From Atriophallophorus winterbourni (taxonomy: Eukaryota > Platyhelminthes > Trematoda > Plagiorchiida > Microphallidae): 64,000 nt of DNA. The stretch lies in assembly GCA_013407085.1 (NCBI GenBank), contig JACCGJ010000677.1:1-64000 (forward strand). Reading direction: 5' to 3'. Within the stretch, counting starts at the first letter, position 1; each line of letters starts with the position of its first letter. Positions 33,904 through 43,538 of this stretch are shown in pieces. A program made the translations under genes and the position numbers. The notes under the pieces are model-generated. The model was not told where the DNA came from. It worked only from the letters and a program-made list of their open reading frames with translations, and did not search any database.

Positions 33904-34776
33904 TGTAAATGTTATATTCACATTTAAGTTAAGTTAATTATTTGGCCCGTCTGGACTTCCTATTTTGTGCTCCCAAAAAATTGTACACATTCATTTTTGA
34001 AGTTTTTGAATATTTTACCAGAAATTGTCTTCATCTTTTTACACCCTTTTCATTTTTGTTTTAATCTTTCCCGCCATTTGTTGGCTCGCATTTTAAACAA
34101 ATTAATGAATAAATGAATAAATAAATTTTATTCTTGAAAATCCAAGGCATGTTGAACATGATCAATAATTTCTAATAGCTTGTACAATCAGATTATAGTA
34201 TGTACATTTGTAAAAACAATTTGTTCAAGGTCATTTGTTTCAGCAGGATTCAACGTTCAATAAATATAAAGTTAACGGTATTAAAAGTTGTTTTCAGGTA
34301 ATCGGCACGTGATCTGATATAGTACGAAAACACAGCTATTGCGAGGAAAAGTCTAGAATGTTTTTGGCAACACTGATGATCAACGGATAAGGTCCTTGGT
34401 AACTTAATAGTTTTTTCACTGTTTCTCAAGCTATACTTAAAATCATGTCGTATATGAATATTGGAACGTATTTCCATTTTATCCGTTGACAGTATTTTGA
34501 AGAATAAGATGAGGTTATGCTCAAGTCTTCGAAATCATAGGGGATCGAGTTTCAGTTGTATACATCTTTCTCTATAGGATTGTTTGGTGGTATAACCGAC
34601 TACTGATTTTGATAAAGTACGTTGTATCTTCACTAAAACTATGCTATCGGTTTTATTTATATTATTATATATTGTGGTACAATAGTCAAATATAGGACTG
34701 GTGAATAATTTATACATATCTACTTTACAATGAGGCTGAATTACAATTTCGAGATATTTGGATATCGTCATTTACA
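33904..34776 (+). repeat. 3' LTR of the BEL/Pao-like element, interrupted
   Basis: LTR parts at 33904-34095 and 34740-34776 flank a minus-strand non-LTR insert. About 210 bp of the LTR (30840-31052 in the 5' copy) is missing at the junction. Confidence 0.8.
34096..34739 (-). mobile_element. 5'-truncated CR1/jockey-like copy in the 3' LTR
   Basis: Same family as 36350-39000: IQPHCKVDMYKLFTSPIFDY, NKTDSIVLVKIQRTLSKSVV and SYRERCIQLKLDPL are shared, and the tail on its own strand is AAAATTTATTTATTCATTTA-like. Lacks about 460 bp relative to the longer copy, starting right after TTACCAAG. Confidence 0.85.
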
Positions 34777-34781
34777 GCTAC

Positions 34782-36300
34782 AACCAATGGCTAACGGGTA
34801 AATATATAGGAGCAACCGTTAGAGACCGCTAATGGACCAACGAGATCCAAGTGAACGTGATTATAGCGCTCAGTAACAGGTGGAAATATACAAGAGGAAC
34901 TGATGGTGTGACGTTTGACTTTGCTATGTTCACGTCGGAGGCAACTCTTGGTCCAAAGTTGAATGTCTTTATGCACGTCAGACCAAAGATAACCAGCGCT
35001 AATCAGCGTTTGATTAGATTTACTCCGGATGTTATAAACCATGCAAATGATCGAATACTGTACGTATCAAAACTGAGGGGACAATTAGACGAGCTTCCGC
35101 AGTAGACATGTCACAAACCAGATAAGAATTGGAATTATGTATCAGAAAACATCGAAGTTTACCCGATTGTGAAGTAATGTACCGATTTATTACAGAGTTA
35201 TTTTGCTGCGAAAGTTCTAATTATTCCATGTTGATTCCATGCAGGTCTATGGCACCTAACTGAATCTGAGAGAAATTATCAGAAACTGTGTTTGACAAGC
35301 CGGAAAATATCGTTTGTTGCACGTGAATTGTGAGATATAATCTAAGTGACGTATTTCTCGAGGCGAATATCGATCCAACGGTGCAGCAATAAGAAAAACT
35401 TATGGGCTTGTGGTAAATCCATGCTGTAAAACTACGGCCTTCAGGCAATGTAGGAAATGTCGTATTGCATAATAGATATCCAGTAACTGACGACCGAATG
35501 TTCTGTATCAAGTTTGTGCAGGTTGAAGACGACAAGGAAAGAAAGCGAGTTGCTTGGTGATTTTGTATACTTTTGGATGAAGGACTGCGCCGACGGCTTC
35601 TTGTGATGCTTCTGTAGCTAAAGACAACCGAGCATTGTGCTTCGATGATAGATAAGTCAGTGAAGTAACTTTGTTTAGAGCAGATTTGAGTTGCTCGAAT
35701 GATTTGATGGCTTCGTCATTCATTTCAAATTCACGTTTTTCCCATTTAACAAGTCAGTCAATGGTTGTGAAATTATAGCACATTGTGGAATAAAGCGTCT
35801 ATATTAGTTGACCAAACCCAAGAAACGTCTGATTGACGAATAGGGTTGGGACATGGATAATCTTGGATGGCTGATGATTTTTGTGGTAACGGTTTTGTAC
35901 CGTCACTATCAATTTGGTTCCAAGAATGTCGACAGAACTCACACCAAGCAGACATTTATCAGAATTAACCACGATGACGTAGTGGGATAGTTGAAATAGT
36001 TCACGAAGTTGTTCAAGATGTTCAGTGGGATTTGTACTTGCAATTAGGACATCATCAATATGCACGTAGACGAAAGATAGACCGAGGAAAACTTAATCCA
36101 TGAATCTCAGGGAAGTCTGTGCAGCATTGCACATACCAATTGGCATCCTGAGAATTTCGATCAGACCAAATGTATTGGTGATGGCAGTTTTGGGAATATC
36201 GTCGTCAGCTACGGCTATTTGATTATATGCGCTCACCAAATCCAACTTTGAGAACACAGATTTTCCGTGAAGAGACAGTGCACAGTCATGTATATGCGAA
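34782..36300 (-). mobile_element. Gypsy-like element, reverse transcriptase to integrase zinc region
   Basis: Minus-strand pieces in order: SVFSKLDLVSAYNQIAVADD, FGLIEILRMPIGMCNAAQTS, HIDDVLIASTNPTEHLEQL (catalytic box changed from YxDD to HIDD), FEQLKSALNKVTSLTY, LEGRSFTAWxxHKPxSFS-type RNase H, then HVHLDLVGPLAVSNGCSY of integrase. Many frameshifts. Continues at 30647 beyond the insertion. Confidence 0.85.
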
Positions 36301-36500
36301 ATAAGATTTAAATAAATAAATAAATATATATATATAACAAATATTTACTTTCAACACTTATAAGGATTGTAGATTGGTCTCAATTCTTTCTTTCTCATGA
36401 TTTTCCAACTATATCCTCGACATTCCATTCGAAAATTATAGGTTTATTCGACAAAGCTAGCAGTCCTAAAAAACACATAAAACAAACTAGGCTCGAGAAA

Positions 36501-37286
36501 ATGGAAAAGAAAATAAAAGAATGGTCTACAGTTGCAATTAACAATAACGACATCTTCGCTCGTTTACGTTCCTATGAACTATTAAGTGACCACAAACTCA
36601 TTCTGGAACACACATTGATTGCATCGGAAAATAGAGCACTGAACAGGTGTGATAAGCTAAAATCACTTAGCAGGTTATTAACAACACGATCCGTAAACTC
36701 AACCAGCAAAGTAGATTTTATCATTCAGGATCGAACTTATAATTCGGGAGAAATGAGAATTAAAGACCCTATTACAATTTGCGAAGAATTTAATAAATAT
36801 TTTATTACTACTTACAATACTTCCATCTATAAAGATATCACTAGAACATTTCGGTCACCTAGTGTATTAAACACTATATGCATAAATCTGAATGACATTA
36901 ATGAAGTCTGCAAGCAAACTACGTTCAGTCTCAAGCCAGACATAACAGGCATTCCACCCGCCATTTGCAGAATGGGTGGTGACGATTTCAAACTTCTTCT
37001 ACTGAACTTATTTAACACTTCAATCGAATCTGGAATCTTCCCTTTAGAATGGAAACACTCTGTCGTTACACCCAGACATAAATCTGGCTCGAAGCACACG
37101 GTATCAAATTATCGCCCAATTAACCACACAGCAATACTATCTAGATTACTTGAAAAAATAATAAAAAAAGCTATCTTAAATCACTTATCTCCAAGTTTCT
37201 TCTCTAAAGCTCAACATGGCTTCCTAAATAAAAGATCATGCATTACATGTCAGCTTGAATACCTGACTATATTACTACATCGATAG
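36501..37286 (+). pseudogene. non-LTR reverse transcriptase, 5' frame
   Basis: 261 codons up to the frameshift; holds the N-terminal fingers region of the enzyme. A one-base change near its end would join it to the frame at 37284-38458. Confidence 0.85.
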
Positions 37287-38458
37287 AGGAAGGTTCGGCA
37301 GTTGTAGTTGTCTTCCTAGACATAACTAAAGCATTTGATACTGTTCCTCATAAGATATTATTATCGAAACTTGAATCATATGGCATCGGTGGTAATCTTC
37401 TTTCCTGGTTAACTTCTTTTCTTACTGATCGCACTTACTCTGTTGAAGTTAATGGCCGTAGATCACGCAGCCTACCTATTCCCAGTGGGGTGATTCAAGG
37501 TAGCGTATTAGGCCCCTTACTATTTCTTATATATATAAATGACATACATAACGTCATTTCGCATAGCAAACTGTTCTTATTCGCTGATGACATGAAAGTT
37601 GTCATCACTTTCCCAGCTAATCAAGTACAAACTTATATAGCTCGACTAAACAATGATTTAGCTGCACTTGCAGATTGGGCAAAAAATAATGGTCTAACGT
37701 TCTCAACAGCAAAATCTAATTTTATGCCTATAAGATGCACGATACAAAATAACTCAATCCTTCTAAACAATAACGCAATTCAAATGATTGACAGCACGCG
37801 TGATTTAGGATTTCGATATTCTTCATCACTCACTTTCAACGAACAGATACGCCACCTTATTACTAAAGCCAGACAAAGTATGAATACTATACACAGATCT
37901 ATAATTCAGCCTCATTGTAAACTAGAAATGTATAAATTATTCACCATTCCTATCTTTGACTATTGTAACATAATATATACTAATATAAATAAAACCGATA
38001 GCATAGTTTTAGAAAAGATACAACGTACTTTCTCAAAATCAATAATCGGTTATACCACCAAACAATCCTATAGAGAAAGATGTATACAACTGAAACTCGA
38101 TCCTCTATGGTTTCGCAGACTTAAGCATAACCTCATCTTATTCTTTAAAATACTGTCAACGGATAATATTGAAATACGTTCGAATATTCATATACGGCAT
38201 GATTCTAAATATAGCTTGAGAAACAGTGAAAAAACTATTAAGTTACCAAGGTTTCGTACGAAAGTAAGGAACAGTTTCTTCTTGACTAAATATGCTAAAC
38301 TGTGGAATCTTCTTCCAAAATATATAAGACTCAGTTCCTCTTTAAATGAATTCAAATCACATCTAGCTTCATTTCTTACCGTTGATAAAATTTGCAATCT
38401 ACTTAATTTAAATGTTCTACCTGATGATTTATATAATAATGGCATTCCTGGTTATTGA
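37284..38458 (+). pseudogene. non-LTR reverse transcriptase, 3' frame
   Basis: About 390 codons from the ITKAFDTVPH box to the stop, with FADD present. Contains palm, thumb and C-terminal region. Confidence 0.88.
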
Positions 38459-38994
38459 TATTAAATAACCGTTCATATCGTTCGAAACAACATTCTCTCG
38501 CCTCTGAGTTTTTTTCTCCACAGCAAAATTCTCAATCCGCACCAAAATGAAACTGGCCCCCAGACCTCAAACTAGTGGAATAAACCACCTTCGCCTAGCG
38601 GACAAGAAAACGGCTCATGGTCAGGAATGATCAATCTATTTACAATAATCAAAATGAAAAAGTCTGGAACATCAACAATAGAGATTCTTCGCGCATCTTT
38701 GATGGACTTTATCCGTTTATCATCAGTGTTGTCGGAAACATTATAGACTTTTTTTGAAATAGCTGTGTTTTCGTTATATATCAGATCACGTACCGATTAC
38801 CTGGAAATAACTTTAAATACCGTTACCTTTATATTTACTAAACGTTAAATTCCTCTGAAACAAATGACCTTGAACAAATTGTTTTTGCAAACGTACATCC
38901 TATAATCTGATTGTACAAAGCTTTTGGAAATTATTGATCATGTTTAACATGCATTGGATTTCCAAGAACAAAATTTATTTATTTATTTATATAT

Positions 38995-39520
38995 GCAAGT
39001 AATACTGAATTGTAGGCTTCGTCAGGCGGGGGCGAATAGTAAAGCACGCAGCACTATGCAATTTTCTACTGCTCTCACATTCAGCGAACATCATAATGTG
39101 CCTTGCAGTTGTGAGCCTTCATCACTGATCTCTTGTCAGAGCAATATCTGAATGTGGTAAAGCGCAACACCACCTCCTCGAGTCAGGCGATCGCGGCGAA
39201 GGAAATCCTAGCTTCAATGACAAATTTATTGTCTGTTAAAGTTTGATGAATCCATGTCACAGTTACAGCAATCACGTCTGGTGAGTGTGTCAGTTAGTTC
39301 AGTCTATCCGTGTATTTTGTTTGTCAAGCATTGGGCATTCGCATACAAAAATTTGACAGTCGATGTTGACAGCAAAGACAAGTAATGAGATAATTTTTTG
39401 ATACTATTCGGCCTGAGTCAGTAGGTAGGAAATTTTCTTTGTTGACTCCGATAGAGTCAATCAAATTCCGTTTTTTCGTATAGTTTTTTATTTTTCACGC
39501 TGCTCAGTATTCAGACTTTC
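38995..39520 (-). mobile_element. non-LTR endonuclease remnant
   Basis: On the minus strand pieces such as VKFLYANAQCLTNKIH, TRRDCCNCDMDS (DVIAVTETW-like place) and LTRGGGVALY resemble the apurinic-type endonuclease of CR1/jockey elements in decayed frames. It abuts the 3' tail of the plus-strand copy. Confidence 0.45.
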
Positions 39521-39984
39521 AGCATCATCCACGTTAGCACTCGTTTCAAGGTGTCGGGGAATAATTTTAATCTCCCGGTGTAATTTGTATCGTAATTGCT
39601 TTCAAATTTCCATAACAGCATCAGCCATACTCTCTGTCAGCAGTGTCACTTTGGGGGGGCGCGGAGCTTTACCTTCTTATTTCTGTGATTTTGGGGGGAT
39701 AAAAGTATAGATACCAGCTGTATTATTTGTTTGGATAGCGTCATTTATACATGTTCATTGTTGCATGACGCGGTTCTAGTTACAATTTGCATCTGGTCTA
39801 TCAGCAGCTTCAGGACCTTCAGGATTTAAAGACTTATACTGTCGCGCCTGTTTACTTTCCCAATGTTCATATTTATTGCCCATATTGCCCGTTCTTACCA
39901 GGTTATGTCAAAAAACATATGTGTTGTGTTTTTCACCGCCTCGCAAAAAGTATGCAGATAAAAGTATGTCTTCTGGTTCTTTTT

Positions 39985-40860
39985 TAATTTACAGCACTAC
40001 CTTGAGCAATCTCTGTATATCTTGTTGCGGCGCTTTAGAAGCACGACTCAAGCAAGTCAGTGAAACTGGATTGGTTGTTTTTAGACTAATCCTAGTGCAC
40101 AGTTCAGAATCTTTGGTTGAATCATGCTGCTGTCTAGTCGAGAATAGTGTCTCAGTTGCCACTGGCACATAGGTACAGATTATGCTGAAGGAAACCCTTT
40201 TTGAAGCTGGGTTCTCAAACAAAACAATCGATGTTGATGGCTTTAGTATTGACTCGGTTGTATCTTATCTCTTTTGTGACTTGTTCAATATTTCAGAATA
40301 TTTAGGGGGCACTTGTGTTGTCTAAATATGAATTTGAATTTTTCTGATACTTTTTTGTTGGTTTGATCAATAGTCCCATAAATATCTCATTTGTGCATAC
40401 TGGTTTTCTAGATGTGACCACCTACTCTCCATTTCATTAGACTCTTTACCTACAGTCAGGTCTTTACGGTTGTGGCAGACGTCTTTTTTGGAATGTCTAC
40501 AGCTTGAACAAACATAACAAACGGATGGGTGTTTCTCATCGTTCACAAACCTCATACAAAAATCAGTTAAATTCTCATCACTTGACGCGTTTTGGTGGAA
40601 CCCGTAGAAAGTCCATTTAACTGAAACAGTATCAACGCTTACCGGATCTAAACATGAGGTAGAGGCTACACCGATTCCGTGTCGCCATCGCGCGATCACA
40701 GCTGGATCGCTTTTTCACTATGTCTGGACTGTGGATCTCGTGACACGTTCGCACTTGTTTGTAGGATGCATAGAGCTTGACGGCTGATCGATAATGGGTA
40801 TTTTGTCGATTGAGTGATTTGCTTGTGTCCTGGATCGAGATTTCGGCATTGGACAATTAA
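39985..40860 (-). mobile_element. non-LTR ORF1-like remnant
   Basis: Minus-strand frames with GFHQNASSDENLTDFCMRF and SVCYVCSSCRHSKKDVC, a half zinc-finger pattern like the second half of a PHD finger, then ENQYAQMRYLWDY and KVSFSIICTYVPV-type pieces. It lies upstream of the endonuclease remnant on the same strand, as ORF1 would. Confidence 0.4.
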
Positions 40861-41164
40861 TCCGTTATAACTTGAGAATCACAGCAAATGAAACACAAAA
40901 ACATGCATGGAAACCTATAGCTCAACGTGGTTTTTGCAATGATAGGAAAATCCGTAAGATACTTGGTGCTGGGCAAAACTCTGTGTGCGTGAACAAAGTG
41001 GTATTTTACCGTCAGGCTGATAACTTTGCTGTGAGTCGACTTGCACGATCGAAAAGTAGTAAATACAGATGCAGCTAAGATATGATTAAAATTGTCAGAA
41101 TAATGAAAAATACGTCCGCACATTAGCCCAAACAAAGTTCAGGGCTGACTTCAGTTAAGATAGT

Positions 41165-42465
41165 TTTCTGCTGCTGTTCGGTGTACATGCAGACTTATTT
41201 TTTATGTAATTTATATGGTGCAGGAAATCCGATTAATTCATGCAAGCTAAAAAAGCGGTTGGGCCAAATCTTGGTTATTGGTCGAAGAATGGGACCCACG
41301 CGACCGAAGTTCATTGTCGGACTTAAAAGTACACAGATCCTCACATATTACATGACTGAGACTCTGGAGTGGAAAACGGTAAAATGCACATCTGGTGTCT
41401 GTAGATCTTTTTATTACTAGCACAGCCTTTTATGGGTGATATTAAAGAGATCACAAAGATAAAGTAAATATTAATCGGAGTCCCAAAATGAGTTTTATTA
41501 ATCTGGGTATCCGCGGTCCCTTACGCACACTAGCTAAACAATAATGCCGATTAGACAGCAGAAAATACTTTTCAGCTTCTTGGAGTTAAATTTCTGAAAC
41601 AGTTGTTCACAAGAATTTATAGGTTGCTATTTTGCCCCACGATTCAAAATCATTCAGGACCGAAATAATAACAGACATTTTAGGATAATATTTGTTAGTA
41701 CTATGCAAAAATAGCAAAATTATTTGCAGTCACATTCTAAAACTTGTATAAAAAAATTAAATGAATGCAAAAATTACAGATGTTTTTTTATATTCTTCGA
41801 CATTCAGTCTATAAACATGATTCGTTTGTCTCATTTTTTATCCTAATGATAAAAAATTATCCTCGATTTTTCAGTATAAGCTATAGGGGAGACTTGTTAT
41901 CTACCAATAAAATTTTAACATCGCGATTGTTAGTGATTTCAGAGGAATCGAATGAATGAATGGTATGCCCTTTTTGTAGAACTTTGCTAAAAAAAAATCC
42001 TAATACTCTTATAGTGGATAAATGCAAAAGTATAACAGGAAAATGTTATAGTAAAAATAGACAAGGAACGAACTCACGATAAGTGGAAATTCATTGTCCA
42101 ATGCAAATATCCACACAAAAAATATTCCAGCTCCAAACTCCGGTGTATCGCGTTGATCAGCAATTATAATTGACGAAGCTGAAAATGTGCGACAAATCAA
42201 TTTTGCTGTCAACCGTCGTGATTAGCAAACACGCAATAACGCAGCACCACGAAAATCAAGCAGAAGAGGAACGCGCGCGGAAAAAGTATATTCTGAAATA
42301 ATGGTTGGTTAAAACAAACATAGATGGAAATGGAAGTACGATTGAAAGGAAGGTGAAATCACAAGTTGCTACACTCTCAAGCTCGTTAGACACTCACAGA
42401 TTTTTTGACGCTGGACTGAGTTCAAACATGCACGTGATGCAATCTATTGGTGAAGGGAGTTTTTG
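41165..42465. other. no gene recognised
   Basis: AT-rich upstream flank of the USP2-like gene. No domain-bearing frame or repeat that I can name. Confidence 0.35.
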
Positions 42466-42469
42466 AATC

Positions 42470-42640
42470 ACACTACAGAATATTCTCATACCAAAAGACA
42501 TTCGTGAAGATATTGTTGAAAGTGGTGAACTCAATTTTGTGCCATACCAAACAAAGAAATCTAGACGCTGGATTGAAGACTCAGCCACAATTTGTACTAA
42601 GCAAACCGAACTGAACTGAACTGAACTGAACAGCACATTT
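42470..42640 (+). repeat. R6 repeat with (GAACT)n tail, copy 1
   Basis: AAGACATTCGTGAAGATATT, GTGCCATACCAAACAAAGAA and ATCTAGACGCTGGATTG, ending in GAACTGAACTGAACTGAAC. Confidence 0.8.
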
Positions 42641-42669
42641 ATTTGGAACGCACTAATGTTTTTCTGTTG

Positions 42670-42860
42670 CCTTCCAGATACTCTCATAACCCGAAGACAT
42701 TTGTTAGAGATCAGTTTTTGAAGTGGTGTGGACGAACGTCTGTCTTTTTTTTTTCCTTTTTCTGTGGCATACCACCGAAAGAAATCTAGACGCTCGATTG
42801 GCTCGTTAGCCACATACTGTCCTGTGCAAACGGAACTGAACTGAACTGAGCTGACCATAT
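42670..42860 (+). repeat. R6 repeat with (GAACT)n tail, copy 2
   Basis: TACTCTCATAACCCGAAGAC, GGCATACCACCGAAAGAAAT and GACGCTCGATTGGCTCGTTA, ending GGAACTGAACTGAACTGAG. Same orientation as copy 1. Confidence 0.8.
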
Positions 42861-43376
42861 CTTCCACTTTCAATTCACAGGTAAATGATCGTTTGTCATC
42901 TATAAATACAGACTGTTAAAACCTAATTAACATACACACATTCAAAAAGGTACTTGTAACTACAAAGTTGACTATCGTCTATCCATATTGAGAGTGACAC
43001 TATTCATTAGGATTCGTTTGTATTAACCATTTACGTGGTGAAAAGGTCAAACAGTGGCACGTTTTTCAATTTTCTTGTCTCCTATTGTTTATGTCTTGTA
43101 AAAGTGAATCATTCACCTGCCTTTATTTGTCTAAAGATTACACTTTACGAAATTTTCGCAATTGAATCTGATGAATTCGATAATCTCCAAACATTCTGTT
43201 TCCAACATTCGAAAGGCTATTCTATTTTGTCAAGTAACTTTTGACTGATCTGATCCACTGAAAACAATTTTGTCACTTAGAAAAAAATAGCGATCAATAT
43301 ACACCTATTCATTTCTAATAAAGTATCTTACAGTCATTGATCCCGTATTTCAAGTGCTTTCAACTTATTCGTACAA

Positions 43377-43538
43377 ATGAATACCAGCTACCGAGATGCT
43401 TATCGATCTTATTTGAAAAACGATATGGCTCCAGAGAAGAATCATGTTGGGATTTGCCAGGGCGAGAATTCTCAACGAGATAGTTTCCATACGCCATACG
43501 CAATCCTGATGAAGCACCATGATTCAATCTCTGATGAG
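43377..43538 (+). CDS. USP2: USP2-like exon 1 (start codon)
   Basis: 54 codons from [16 protein letters not shown] to HHDSISDE, then gtacgc. The frame stays open to an in-frame stop 13 codons before the ATG. It is phase 0 at its end, fitting exon 2. There is no recognisable domain, so the start is inferred from position and phase. Confidence 0.6.

Larger units (their letters stand above)
30648..34776 (+). mobile_element. BEL/Pao-like LTR retrotransposon, deletion derivative
   Basis: Bounded by LTRs beginning TGTAAATG and ending CATTTACA, with GTTAC to the left and GCTAC to the right, a probable 5-bp target-site duplication with one change. Inside: gag-like region, a peptidase-type segment (RAGILIGCDVLDAHCG, KTPLGCVLRGPKG), a piece of the RNase H-to-integrase linker, an integrase zinc-binding segment and the C-terminal DUF5641-type end. 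Reverse transcriptase and integrase cores are missing, so it cannot be autonomous. Confidence 0.85.
36350..39000 (+). mobile_element. CR1/jockey-like non-LTR retrotransposon, 5'-truncated, nearly open
   Basis: Reverse transcriptase with one apparent 1-nt deletion near 37263-37283. Motifs: YRPINHTAILSRLLEKII, AQHGFLNKRSCITCQLEYL, FLDITKAFDTVPHKILLSKL, IQGSVLGPLLFLIYINDI, KLFLFADDMKVV (catalytic DD intact), NGLTFSTAKSNF, LGFRYSSSLTFNEQ and the C-terminal KLWNLLPKYIRL. The stop is at 38456-38458, followed by a ~520-bp 3' UTR ending in a TTTA repeat. The endonuclease part is missing at the 5' end. Confidence 0.92.
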
